Source of the DNA: Acheta domesticus | Taxonomy: Eukaryota; Arthropoda; Insecta; Orthoptera; Gryllidae | Length of the DNA stretch: 64,000 nucleotides | Assembly (NCBI GenBank): GCA_031308135.1 | Contig: JAHLJT010000631.1 | Location: 145,556,734 to 145,620,733 of the forward strand | Direction: 5' to 3' | Shown: positions 12,899-23,330 of the stretch, piece after piece | Position numbering within the stretch: position 1 is the first letter of the stretch | How the letters are laid out: the number at the start of each line of letters is the position of its first letter | The notes under the pieces: generated by a model | What the model was told of the DNA's origin: nothing | The model's input: the letters and a program-made list of their open reading frames with translations, nothing else | Database searches by the model: none | Translations under genes and position numbers: made by a program

Positions 12899-12971
12899 GC
12901 GCCGCCCCGCCCCGCCCCGCCCCGCCCCGCCCCGCCCCGCCCCGCCCCGCCCCGCCCCGCCCCGCCCCGCC
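12899..12971. repeat. (CCCCG)n pentanucleotide array, about 14 units
   Basis: Uninterrupted CCCCG repeats run across about 72 bp. Runs of G on the minus strand could form G-quadruplexes. It directly precedes the GTCCG-anchored repeat. Confidence 0.95.
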
Positions 12972-12974
12972 CGA

Positions 12975-14340
12975 TTCTTTCCCGATTTTAACGGAAATAC
13001 TCGTTTTGGGGCCCCCTGATACTGAAAATCGTGTTTTTTTCAAAACGTCCGTCCGTCCGTCCTTCTGTCCGGCTGTTTGTCCGTCTGTCCGTATGTCTGC
13101 CCGTCTGTCCGTCAGTCTGTGGACAACACTAGCTCCTAAACCATACGTGCGATTTCTCCCAAAATAGATATTCCGCGGCCAATCTGCGTCCACTCGAGGC
13201 GCCGCGACTTTGAAAAACTTTCTTCGAAATTTGGGGGTACTTTACATGAAGTCCCCGGACATTTTCAAAATTTTCTCAAAAACGGCTCCAAATTTCTTAT
13301 TTAAACTTCTTGCAAGGATAATGTAAAATACACTTATAAAGGTGGCATATGTTTCATATTCACTGTTAAAACTGAATTTTCGAAAATTTTACAAGTTTGA
13401 ATATTTTTCGGCATCTTCCTACAAGTACAAAATTGAAGATACAGATTTTTCCTCGAAATGAAATTTTATCTCCAAAGTGAGTTCTATCATTGAGGTCATG
13501 CACATTTCCTTGAAAATTATAGTCGTTTTTGCACAATATTGCGTGCAATATTTACAATTTAAAAAAAATTATAAAAACAAGATTTTTTTCAAAAACGGCT
13601 CCAAATTTATTCTTTAAACTTTAGAGAGGGATAGTGCAAAATGTACTCTATGAAATGACACAATTGCCATATTGCTCTTTTAAAAAAAATACAAAGATGT
13701 AATTTTTTTACGTTTCTTCCATGTCGGTAATATTTAGATTAGTAGCGATTTGTTCTTATTATTATGTTTACGCACATGTGCTTAAAATAATGTCAAGTAA
13801 AGTTTATCGAGAACTCAACTGTTTTGTTGCGAAAACTAGCTCAAAATTCCGCATTTTCAGAAAGGCTCAAACGCAAATTTCTCATAAATGGATCCATTTT
13901 TTTGGAACTTTTGGAACGGCACTCTTTTATATGACCTAAAGATCAATTTGGAATATATTTTTGTTTTTGCAAAAAATAACATAAATGTATCTTTTTTAAA
14001 CATCTCTCACACCTTTAATGTGCAAACAACCAACTGTGGGTAAACACTATTGTATTTGTGAGTTGATTTATGTCCATCAAATCACTTTTTAGCGTGGACT
14101 TCAAATGAGGTTTTTTTTGAAAACTCAAACGTTTTCTGTGAAAAAGAGCTTCATATTTCGCATTTTTAGTAGCGCTTAAATGTAATTTTTAATATCGGCT
14201 CCAAATCTTTCAAAGAAAATTGCCATATAGAACGAGGTTTTACTGTTCTTTAATATTTTATAATTAATATTTCCGTTCCTCCATTAGGAAACCGAAAAAC
14301 TGAGAAAATGTCAAAAAAATGTACTTTGTCCGGCGATAGA
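12975..14340 (+). repeat. GTCCG-anchored repeat family, copy 1, with about 300-bp diverged tandem units
   Basis: The copy opens with a GTCCGTCCGTCC/GTCTGTCCG pyrimidine-rich tract (13045-13120). A conserved block follows that includes GATATTCC and a passage like TACTTTACATGAAGT. Then come diverged units whose anchor CGGCTCCAAAT or a variant recurs near 13284, 13596, 13885 and 14197, a spacing of about 300 bp. Related copies lie at 27060-27400 (minus) and 58520-58830 (plus). No protein coding is evident. The repeat class is unknown to me. Confidence 0.6.
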
Positions 14341-14419
14341 TGGCAGCTGTCACGAGTATGTGGTAACTCCGAATAGCTAGCCCAGAATCAAGGAAATAGA
14401 AAACTAATATGGGAAAGTC

Positions 14420-14607
14420 TGTGCCATTCTGTAGCATCACTAGTGTTTTTTATCGAAATTGCTTTTAATAATTCTTTGTATAATATTTTGTCTGGTTGTT
14501 TTTAAATTGGGTGGAATGATTGATTGTGTACTTTTTAGCGTGGAGTGTGTTAATTCGTTGAAATGAGAGATGGATTCATCTATGTCCAAAGGGGTTTCTT
14601 ATATTTT
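14420..14607 (-). pseudogene. Jockey-type LINE ORF2 relic, downstream piece
   Basis: The minus-strand translation contains TPLDIDESISHFNELTHSTL and IIPPNLKTTRQNI. This matches the segment after the endonuclease domain in the Jockey copy at 49.2-56.5 kb (SPIEIEKSVMQINEIIS there). It continues directly from the piece at 23843-24556 once the RTE element between them is removed. That shows the RTE inserted into this Jockey copy. Confidence 0.72.
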
Positions 14608-14617
14608 TATTTTGGGT

Positions 14618-14907
14618 CTTCTCCTTCAGGTATATAGGCACTGGCTGTTACGCCTCCCTTCCCATCTGGTCGCTCCAACTCTTCTTCGGGCGGCCAGGAT
14701 TTCTTCTTACTTGTGGGCGGTAATGTAGAATTCTTTCCGGCAGGTGCACCTAGGTGGTTCTCTTGCATCCATTCAAATTTCCAAATTCCTTTTCTTGTTC
14801 ATCAGCTTATAACCAGCTACTGATCTCAGAAATCGCATTTCAGCACTTTGTAGTCTTGTGCAATCTTTTTTGGTCATTGCCCAGTTTCACTTCTATATAA
14901 ACATGTT
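14618..14907 (-). pseudogene. RTE-like C-terminus and 3' end, outer copy
   Basis: In shifted frames the minus strand carries remains of the post-RT region (RLQSAEMRFLRSVAGYKL-like at about 14870-14810, then PPKKSWSDQMGREA near 14690-14640). The outer copy ends at the TSD at 14608-14617. Confidence 0.65.
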
Positions 14908-16009
14908 TGGGATACTTAATCATCATCATCATCATCTTCGTTTACGGATTAGGCATATTGCCTATTCCAGCCTCTTTCCATCTCATTCTTGGCCTTCCAA
15001 TGTTTCTTTTTCCTTGCATCTTATGATTTAGAGCTTGCACTGGAAGTCTGTTTTGCGGCATATTTTCAATATGTGTCACCCATTGCTGTCTGTACTTCTT
15101 AATTTTTTCATGTATTGTTTCTTTCCGCCCTAGTTCCTCTCTTATTTTTTCACTTTTTATTTGGTCTCTTAATGTACAGCCCTTTACTCCTCTCAGAAAT
15201 CTCATTTCTGCTGATTCAAGCCTCCTACAATCTTCTTGTTTTTGAACCCAAGTTTCACATCCATACAGTAAAACTGGGAGGGCCATTATATAATAAAATT
15301 TTAACAGGGTTTCTTTTCGTGCTTTCTTTTTAAATGTTCTATTTATAGTTCCACATATTGCTTGAAACTTATGGATCTTGCTGGTGATATCCCTATCTCT
15401 TCCATATGTTATTTCGAATCCTAGGTAGTTAAAACGTGTCACTTGTTCTAAAACCATATTTTGAAGCACAATCTTTGTCCTTATCGATTCTTTTCCTTTA
15501 AAAGCCATTACTTTGGTTTTATTAACTGATACTATCAGATTGTACTCCTTTAAAATTTGCTCCAGTTGGTAAATAGAAATTTGCAAATTATTTTCGTTTT
15601 CCTGCAGGATTACCTGGTCGTCAGCATATAAAAGAGTATTTAAAAATGTATTTTTGCCCAGGTGGATTCCTGAGGGCACCATGTTCTTCCACCTTTTAAT
15701 TATATATCCCAGATATATGTTAAAGAGTGTTGGCGAAAGACTGTCTCCCTGCCTTACTCCTTTATTTATAATTCTCTTTCCGGAAACATACCCATTGTAT
15801 TTTACTGCGATATTAGTATTGTCATACATACTTTTCACCACTTGTACAAGATGACTTGGATACCCTTCTTCTTTCATAATGCTCCATAATTTACATCTGT
15901 TGACATTATCAAAAGCCTTTTCAATATCCACGAAGGCTAAATGTGTCTCTCTATTAAACTCGACTCGTTTCTCAATTATTTGTTTTAATGTAAATATGGG
16001 ATACTTAAT
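14908..16009 (-). mobile_element. Young 5'-truncated RTE-like copy
   Basis: A perfect 13-bp duplication TGGGATACTTAAT at 14908-14920 and 15997-16009 brackets 14921-15996. The 3' end (low-coordinate side, minus strand) finishes in a (GAT)n run, as RTE-type elements often do. The 5' end is truncated inside the RT domain. It sits inside the 3' part of the outer RTE-like element and belongs to a different subfamily (the residues differ and the 3' tail is different). Confidence 0.9.
14942..15995 (-). CDS. RTE-like reverse transcriptase C-terminal part, open frame
   Basis: One uninterrupted frame reads from the 5' truncation (LKQIIEKRVEFNRETHLAFV) to a stop at 14942. Motif A is AFVDIEKAFDNVN, motif B is GVRQGDSLSPTLFNIY and motif C is LLYADDQVI, so all catalytic aspartates are present. 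Then come RFNYLGFEITYGRDRD (thumb), PVLLYGCETWVQKQEDCRRL and a C-terminal GRPRMRWKEAGIG. It would polymerise cDNA at the target. However, it lacks the endonuclease, the N-terminal RT motifs and a start codon of its own, so it is a 5'-truncated fragment. The intact frame and perfect TSD argue that this is the youngest layer of the nest. Confidence 0.88.
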
Positions 16010-16720
16010 ACCTTATAGAATTTAATCACATATTCCTTTCTGACTTTCTTTTTCAGGGTTCTCAGAAATGTTCCGTTCATGCGATTTAGTCTTTCAATCT
16101 TCTCTTCTATATCTATTTCCCCTCTGTTTGACATTTTGTATCCCAAGAAATTGAAACCCGATACTTGCTCTATAGGTGAATTGTATAGAACTAAATGGAT
16201 CTAATCGGTTCCATCCCTTCAAAGGCCATGACTTTTGTTAATTTGCTGTTATTAGTTGGTCATCCGCGAATAATATGGTCATAAAGTTTCTTTCTTGTCC
16301 CATATCATGACTATAAGATTTTAGTCTGGATATCCACATATTTAATACATCTGAATATAAATTAAAAGAATTGGGGACAGACTACATCCTTGTCTTACTC
16401 CTTGGTTTATAGTTTCTTTCTTGTACTCTTGGCCCTTGATACACATTTCGGAGTTACTGTAGATGTTCCTAATAACCGAAATCAGCTGTGGTGGGAGACC
16501 TTTACAATAAAATACATAAAATAGTGTATTTCTGCTTACGGTGTCAAAAACTTTCGAGTAATCTGTGAAGAGCATGTGTGTTCTTTTATTAAATTCTCTA
16601 TGTTTCTCAATGATCTCCTTGACAATGAAGATGTTATGGAGCAAGATCTGCCTTTTCTGAATCCAGATTGTTCTTTAGTAGCATGGTCTCTGCAATTTTA
16701 CATACTCTGGATGCGATTAT
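16010..16720 (-). pseudogene. RTE-like reverse transcriptase, outer copy, broken
   Basis: Minus-strand motifs: FTDYSKVFDTVSRNTL (motif A with its aspartate), NQGVRQGCSLSPIL (motif B) and, after a deletion, ILFADDQL near 16290-16265 (motif C FADD). The thumb region follows at 16200-16010 with stops. The catalytic aspartates are still visible, but the frame is broken several times. The 3' part continues at 14907-14618 beyond the inserted truncated copy. Confidence 0.82.
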
Positions 16721-16939
16721 TTTTTAATACATTTTAGTAAGTAACGTTTAAAAGGCTTATTCCTCTATAATTTTCACAGGACGACCGGTCTCCTTTCTTA
16801 AAGAGTTTTACTGAAATTTTCCACTTTTGCGGTATAACCATCTTTTTCCAACATAGATTGAGAAAATGTAAGAGCCGTTTCTTTAAATTTTCTGAGGCAT
16901 ATTTAATCATTTCGCCTTTAAAACCTTCGCTTCCACTCG

Positions 16940-17595
16940 GTTTTCTGTTTTTTTATTTATTTTAAGGCATTTTCCAGTTCCTCATATTCTTTTTCGTCAA
17001 TTTCCCTTTCTGTTTCTAAGGGATATTCTTTGTTTTCATAACCAGGTTCTGTCCATAAACGTTTATAATAAGAGAGAAATTGGTCATGTTTCATAACTTG
17101 AATATTTGCTATATCTTTCACCTCTCTATTCAATCGTCCGTGTATATCATGCACCAGGTCAGCTATGTATCTGTCCCAGCTCTCTTGTTGTACCTTCCTT
17201 GTCTTATCTTCTTACGTGGTTCGATGCAGCAGAATACTCTTCTTTTGACACGGGGTCTCTCTTAGATATTTCAAATATGCCTTTCCCTTCGTATTTACGT
17301 CCTGTATCTCCTTATTCCATATTCGTATCCTTTTACTTTTCATTTTTTGAGTAGATGTACCAATTGCTTCCATTGCTGAAGTTTCTATCACTGTTTAATA
17401 CGTTTCCATTCATCTTAGACTTCTTGACGTACAGGGTATTTTCCATTGATTTCATCTAGTCGCTGTTGGTATAACTGTTTTATGGAGTCTTCTTGATGTA
17501 AATAGACTTTCCATTGCCTGTTGTCAGTTGAAACCATTTTCTTCTTCGTTTTATACCACCTTTTGGAAAGTTTCAATTTACCAACTAATGCAAAA

Positions 17596-17596
<1 letters not shown>
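16940..17596 (-). pseudogene. RTE-like linker between endonuclease and RT
   Basis: Resuming after the TTAGGG element, the minus strand gives FALVGKLKLSKRWYKTKKKM and STDNRQWKVYLHQEDSIKQL. Further down (17154-16957) it gives MHDIHGRLNREVKDIANIQ and YYKRLWTEPGYENKEYPLE. In RTE-like elements this stretch links the endonuclease to the reverse transcriptase. Frameshifts separate the pieces. Confidence 0.7.

Positions 17597-17662
<66 letters not shown>
17597..17662. repeat. (TA)n microsatellite, left of TTAGGG element
   Basis: About 32 TA units directly abut the left TIR. A matching tract abuts the right TIR at 20966-21016, so the TA target duplication appears to have expanded on both sides. Confidence 0.97.
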
Positions 17663-17666
<4 letters not shown>

Positions 17667-18179
17667 GGTGTCCCTTATTTTCCGACTTTTAAATTTTTGA
17701 TCGCTCACCCTCCAGTTTTGTTCGAATGACCTTAAAACATGCCTATACAAAATTTTGTTGAGATCGGAGCATTCTAACCCGTGCCGACTTGAGCGCGAAG
17801 TCGCGTAACGGACATGTCCGGAGCTATCACCAACCGCTGAGTCAAGCCCGTGCACAACAATACATGAATTTTAATCGATCGTGTCACTCCTGTTTAATGG
17901 TTGCTAATCTAACATGTCATATGTAAGTGTCATATGCAGTGGCGAAGAACGTGTGTTTTTAATAGGAGATAGTATTAATTATTTATATACGACTCCAAAT
18001 AACTGGACAAAATTACCGTGAAATAAACAAGTGCTTGAAGTTTTATTTTATAACATATAGGAAGTAAAATGAACAGTTAGTGCAAGCGCTAAACTTGAGG
18101 TTCGTGAGTGCATGATACTTTAGAAGAAAGCAAGAATTCCGACAAGAGCTAATCAGCATTGTTCGCAAAAACGTAACTT

Positions 18180-19740
18180 GTACTATTCGGAGTGAAGAAA
18201 ATTACAAAAAACGCCAGCAAGTGTGAAGATATTTCGAAGCACTGTGGAAAGTTTAGAAATAATTTTTACTATCTATTTGATATTGCACATCCGAATGCTT
18301 TACAAATGATTACGTTGGAAGAAGACAGGATGTTTTTATTTCGGCAGAAAGAGTCAGGATGTAAAAGCTATCTTGCAGGACTGGAGGAACATCTCGCGGA
18401 TAGAGGAGAAAGGGTGCAACAAAGATCAATACAATAAGAAAAAAGATTACAAATTCTTTGCTATGATAAAATTGCGACAAACACTTGACGTTTTGAAGGA
18501 GTATACGTCTTTCTTGAAGAAAATTTGGACAGGGCATCGTTCTTTCCGTGCCGGCATCACATACTGAAACTTATTTTACAATGTGTGTTTGAATGTAAAA
18601 TACGTAATGTAGCAAGCAATCCTGACACCACTTTTTTAGCATTTTAAGGAAATCTAGAAAAGATTTAATGCCATTAATTTTAAAAGTGGCAAAGAGAATA
18701 TGGGATTGTTCTTTAATGAGTCCGAAATTAAAGAAATGTTGGGCTTTTATGAAAGTAACAAACTAAAGATACATTATCCCGGGGTAATGCATCTAGCTCG
18801 CAGTGGCGTAGCGTGACTCGCACGTTTGGGGATGCTCAACAATAACACATAAAATGTCACTATCAACTACTTCGTCTCACAGGCGAACGCAACACAAGGC
18901 AGATACACTTTCACGATCTCGATTGCTTACGACTGTGTAGGCGCTTCCCAGAAAATCCTCACAGCAGTCAGGGCTGCCGAAGTCTTGAAAGCAAATTAGA
19001 TAATGGCTCAGCTTTAATTCTTATACGCAAACGGCAGTGAGACCACTCGTTAATTTATACATTGCAGACTAAAATAATATGTAATCTATTTGAAGGATAA
19101 TTCAATTTCTTGGATATTAATTAAGAAATAGTAGACGGGCACTATTTCTACAGTTTGTGCCCATGACCAAGCGGGGACTCCCGAGTGAGAGAGAGAGATA
19201 ATTTACTGACCGCCTGAAGTGTGCTGCGCTCTCGTGCACAAACGAGCAGCTTCTTTCCGCAGTAGATGCTAGCGTAAAGCAGTCGAGTTTCTCTGGGCCA
19301 GGGGCGACGAGGGGAGAGGAGAACCTCGTGATCTGCGCATGCGTCATTGCTCGTCGCAATCTGGCGGCAGACGCTAGAAGCATTTTAGCATCCAAGCAAT
19401 CACACACCAGCTTCAACAGCCCGCCGAATTCAATCATAGGAAATCAAATTAAAATTAATACAAAACGTGTTTCACCCAACGAACCACTTGTAAGATTATG
19501 AATACAGTATTTAGAGTTCATTAATATTATATACGGGGATGCTCAGCATCTCAGCGTCCCCTGACGCTACGCCACTGCTAGCTCGATAGATGGCAAGAGA
19601 TATTTAATATTTGAAACGTTTCTACTAAGATCAGAATCTAAACTATCTTGTGTAATTAAAAATTCCTTAAATAATATCTCTCGTTTGATTGTAACTGTTT
19701 GTGTAAAACCGTGGTTTTAGGTCAGTGGAGCTGTAAAAAT
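18180..19740 (+). pseudogene. Transposase-like gene of unassigned family, broken
   Basis: The open piece 18192-18437 contains LFDIAHPNALQMITLEEDRM, FRQKESG and LAGLEEHLADRGE. This pattern recurs in uncharacterised arthropod transposon-encoded proteins (LFDIAH..AL...EEDR.FL). Further pieces are EIKEMLGFYESNKLKIHYPG at about 18726-18785, resuming after the hAT MITE at 19586 with WQEIFNI-type frames. Stops and frameshifts prevent translation. I can give no catalytic motif, and the role as transposase is inferred from its place inside a TIR element. Confidence 0.5.
18801..19577. mobile_element. hAT-type MITE, 777 bp
   Basis: A perfect 8-bp duplication CTAGCTCG at 18793-18800 and 19578-19585 flanks inverted ends CAGTGGCGTAGCGT. 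Eight-bp TSDs with CAGNGGCGTA-like tips are typical of the hAT superfamily. The interior has no transposase. Short GA-repeat at 19186-19200. It disrupts the transposase-like frame of its host element. Confidence 0.92.
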
Positions 19741-20095
19741 CCTCATCGAGATGCTTTATAAAATTTCTAAACTCGCTTGAAAGGATAGATTTCATAATTT
19801 CAAAAGCATTTAAAAATGTAGACACCGTATGTAGTATTTCTTAGAAGAATTGTCCGTCGTACCGCTTTCTGATGATGAAGTAGACGTTAAGAATCAAAAT
19901 CAAAATGGCAGTGAATTTAGCCTGAGTAAATCTACACATGGAAGAGTGTTATATTCCTTTTTGTGAAAAATTGGATGGAGAACAATATGGTAAGCTCAAT
20001 TGTATCCCGATGACCGTTCTTTAATTTTTATTTCGAGCACTTCGGACCACGCAGCTGAGATGCTGAGATGCCACGATGCTGAGAATACAGTTCAT

Positions 20096-20310
20096 CAGGG
20101 GGGGGATCAGCATTACCCATTATCAGATTGTTACTTCCCAGGGTTGTTAGCTCTAGGTATGGAAAATGAATGATGATAGTGAGGGGTGAAAGGATACACA
20201 TATGACATACACAAGTACACCCATGCCCGAGGCGGGACTCGAACCCACGACCTTGCGGTGCAAGATCGCCACGACACTACAGATTTTGCGATTTCGGCCA
20301 CGGGGCCGGC
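20096..20310 (-). repeat. tRNA-derived SINE, 215 bp
   Basis: An 8-bp duplication CAGTTCAT at 20088-20095 and 20311-20318 brackets the copy. On the minus strand the head contains A box TGGCCGAAATCG (plus 20289-20300) and B box GGGTTCGAGTCCCGCC (plus 20231-20246), the RNA polymerase III internal promoter. A non-tRNA body follows and ends in a short C-run. An open frame across it has no protein meaning. Confidence 0.87.
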
Positions 20311-20961
20311 CAGTTCATTAATTATTAATTCGTTAATATACAATATATCTTCTAATTCACCTTAATCTTAATTTCAATAAAAAAATATACGAATTTATGT
20401 CAACCAAAAGCAGATATGTTCTCTTGGTTGAAGATGAATACTAGTTTTATTCAAAACTGTCCTTTGACCTGGTAATGTCTCTTCATTTTTAGAAGCTAAA
20501 AGGTTATTTATAAAGTTGAAAGCTGTGAATGTCTACGCTGAAAGGCCTATTGAATTAATGTAAGGTTTTCATGGACTACTGGACGACTTTCATGAGGAGC
20601 GAAAGCAATTTTTTGTGTTGTTCAAGAACATCGTCCACTGTACGCATATTGCAAAAATGAAACACTGAAAAAAAGTATCCACAAGAAAAATTAAAACTAG
20701 AACACAGTCTAAAGATTGAAAATGAATTAAATTGTAATATAAAATTATATATTAAAATGTGTAAGTAGTTTTCCACTGTCTTAACCCAACAAAAGCAATG
20801 ATCCCTAACATTCAAATTTCGCGCTCAACTCGGCACGGGTTAATACCGACATATTGTGGTCAAATTTTATTTTCGAGTTAATTTGACCAAATGAAAAATA
20901 TTTAGGGGGTGAGCCCAAAAAAAATTGCAAAAAACATTTTTTGGGCAATATAAGGGACACC

Positions 20962-20965
<4 letters not shown>

Positions 20966-21016
<51 letters not shown>
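20966..21016. repeat. (TA)n microsatellite, right of TTAGGG element
   Basis: About 25 TA units between the right TIR and the RTE-like endonuclease frame, mirroring 17597-17662. Confidence 0.97.
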
Positions 21017-21019
<3 letters not shown>

Positions 21020-21292
21020 ATCCTCTATATACTCTTACATCAGTGAAGAGTCTTTTTGTCTTTTCATTTGCCAGGATGTAATCAATCGTGCTACTCTGTC
21101 CACGTGCTGACCATGTGTACTTATGTATTCGTTTGTGTGGAAAGAAGGTATTCATAACTTTTAGTTTATTGAAGCAAGCAAAATCTCGCATAGTTTTCCT
21201 GTTATAATTTAGCACATGATCCTCGTTACATTTACCAAACACATAATCCGTTTGGAATTTTCCATTTCTGGCATTTAGGTCTCCTCCAATTA
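21017..21292 (-). pseudogene. RTE-like endonuclease, C-terminal part
   Basis: The minus strand encodes IGGDLNARNGKF, NRKTMRDFACFNKLKVMNTF, HKRIHKYTWSARGQSSTIDY and DVRVYRGWD. These carry the GDLNA and TW...IDY motifs of the AP-endonuclease fold. The frame then runs into the (TA)n tract and the TTAGGG element. The final SDH motif expected after GWD falls at the junction and is not preserved. Confidence 0.85.
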
Positions 21293-21689
21293 CACTGGCC
21301 GACGTTTTCAAACTTTTGAAAAGTTATAGAAACAAAACTCACTGATTCTGACCAAGTTTGAGTCGCTGAATACGAATATGTTAGCCGTTTTACTAGATTT
21401 GCTCGTATTTTTGTGTAACGCATAGTTGCCTAATTTACCGTTTTAGGAGTAATGAGGTATCTTGATGGTACCGGAGAATGAGCTGTTTGACTGCAAAAAG
21501 GGAATCAACTTCATTTTAGCACGTGTCAAAGACAATCAATTTTAAAAATTCTATAAATGAATTTATTAAATCTAAACAATTAAAAAGCTATTAAGTTAGT
21601 TTACGAGCATTTAAAAACTATACTTCAGCATTTACATACTCAGAATAGTTTATAAAGTATAATGTTCGCAGATGTATACAGATCATCAC

Positions 21690-22100
21690 TTAGTTTTGAA
21701 AAACACTATCTAATATACTTAAATCCTTCACTTTGTCTATTCCTTTAACGAAATTAATGAGGTCCAACTTAATGTGCAGAGGCGGAAGCAGAACCTTGCC
21801 TGGATCGACCAGAGACTCATACTTGACGTTGTTGGTACCGGGCTTAAATGACTCTCTGGGGGGCCACTCCTTTCGTGAGAAATTTTTCCTGTATTTCTTG
21901 AGTCCCAAAGACACAAAAACAAAAAAAAGTGCTTTGTAAATCCACCTTCCAGACAAATACATAATTTTGCAAATACTTTTAGGTCTCCATAAATTTTCCA
22001 ACCATGATCTTTGTATTTGATACGATTTAAAATGATTTTTCCAGTGATGTGTAAGTAGCTCCGGGAGCCAGTAAACACCATTCTTGGAGTCTAGCACCCA
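21690..22100 (-). pseudogene. Transposase-like C-terminal fragment
   Basis: The open minus frame includes KEWPPRESFKPGTNNVKYES, LVDPGKVLLPPLHIKLDLIN and FVKGIDKVKD. The passage PGKVLLPPLHIKLGL-like is common in uncharacterised arthropod transposon proteins. It lies inside the CACTG element and is presumably the remains of its transposase. No catalytic triad is visible in the fragment, and the N-terminal part is gone. Confidence 0.55.
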
Positions 22101-22535
22101 AGAATTGAGCTATCTCTTTCGTAAGTTGTAAGTCTCTTGCTAAATCGTTCAATGTTGAAGGATGAAATAAGTCTCATCTTTTAAATGGAAGGGACTATCA
22201 GATCATCATCAAATATTTGATGTCCTCATCGGTTCTCGTAGGTGCTGCAATATCGATAGTTTCCTAATCGTTCGGAAAAGTAGGTGCAAGTAAATTTTCT
22301 CCATGAGGCACTGGTCTGATCACGGATTGCAAGTTTGGATATTCGAGGGCACGATGTTCCTTCTTGCTACTTTCTGCTGTATTGGTCATTCAGAAATAAG
22401 TCACTGTAGAGATTCTGAAGTTCTCTCCATATCGTCGCAACAGTAAAAGGCATACTTTTCTTGGTTCCTTTAAGCTAGGCTGTCAGACACATCAGAGCTT
22501 TTATCAGCTTTTATCCTGATCCTCAATCTTACAGT

Positions 22536-22554
22536 CAATATGTATGTATGTATG

Positions 22555-22615
<61 letters not shown>
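22536..22615. repeat. (TATG)n/(TA)n microsatellite
   Basis: A short TATG run followed by about 28 TA units, inside the CACTG element. Confidence 0.95.
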
Positions 22616-22617
<2 letters not shown>

Positions 22618-22894
22618 CTCCTGTATTTCACCCAATGAGTGAAATACTATTTATTTCTCACTCGAGTAACATCATTGTAACATTGTGGACATGGTTACTT
22701 TGATGATAACTGAAGCTGTCCCTACTAAATGCGTTACTATGTTATGCGTTACTACGTTAAATGAGCAACTATGCGTTACTCAAAAATAGGACCTAATCTA
22801 GAAAAACGGGTGTCCATTTCGAATGCAGCATCCTGAAATTAATCGGTATCAGTGGTTTTCCTTTTTGTAACTAAACTGACGTCGGCCTGTGTTA

Positions 22895-23330
22895 TTAAGT
22901 AGTCATTCTTATTTGTGTTACTTATACTAGTTTTTTGAAATAGACAATAAAACTCCTCAGTTTTCTGTTTCTTTCCCTCTTCTGGTGCGTAGACACAAAT
23001 GAAGAAAATGAATTCTCAGTCTACTTTAGACCGTACAGTGACAATTCGATAAGAGATTTACTTATAAGACTATATTCTTTTGGCCCATTTCTGATTTAGA
23101 ATTATAGCTAAACCGGATGTTGCATGTTCTGCTTGCTGTGAGACTCCACTATATATCATTGTATATTCATCTATTTTCCTTGTTCCCTTTAATTTCTTTG
23201 TTTCTGAGATCAATAGTACATCGATGTTCTTTTCTCTTCGTAAAGTTACTAATTCTTCTTCTTTGCCGTTAAGAGATCTCACATTCCACTTACATATTTG
23301 TAGTCGTTGCGCTAATCCATATTATTCATC
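22895..23330 (-). pseudogene. RTE-like endonuclease, N-terminal part
   Basis: The minus frame reads WNVRSLNGKEEELVTLRR, then DVLLISETKKLKGTRKI, YTMIYSGVSQQAEHATSG, and, past stops, FFICVYAPEEGKKQKTEEFY up to NDYLI. These are the start of an AP-endonuclease-like domain, including the NVRSL start and the catalytic ISET glutamate, which nicks target DNA for target-primed reverse transcription. Two or more stops interrupt it. It is cut at codon level by the CACTG element. The continuation is IGGDLNARNG at 21292. Confidence 0.8.

Larger units (their letters stand above)
17663..20965 (+). mobile_element. DNA transposon with TTAGGGTGTCCCTTAT ends
   Basis: Both ends read TTAGGGTGTCCCTTAT inward. A subterminal block also repeats inverted (AACCCGTGCCGA-like at about 17777-17790 and 20822-20842), so the diverged TIRs reach about 140 bp. 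The flanks are TA microsatellites within the RTE-like frame, between VYRGWD and FALVGKLKL. The interior carries remains of an unclassified transposase-like gene on the plus strand, a hAT MITE and a SINE. Superfamily not assigned. TA-type targeting is inferred from the flanks. Confidence 0.82.
21293..22891 (-). mobile_element. CACTG-ended DNA transposon, 1.6 kb
   Basis: The ends are CACTGGCCGACGT (left) and, inverted, CACAGGCCGACGT (right), flanked by TTA at 21290-21292 and 22892-22894. Excising the element with one TTA restores the RTE endonuclease reading from NDYLI to IGGDLNA, which fixes both borders. CACTG tips with a 3-bp duplication point to the CACTA/CMC group, but I could not confirm this from the transposase. 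Confidence 0.85.

Noticed and set aside
12726..13193. Proline/arginine- and glycine-rich open frames on both strands over the CCCCG array
   Set aside because: The composition comes from the CCCCG and GTCCG repeats; there is no conserved domain.
17560..21110. Open frames made of alternating Tyr-Ile (for example around 17600-17660 and 20960-21015)
   Set aside because: They are translations of the (TA)n microsatellites, not proteins. Only the flanking RTE-like residues are meaningful.
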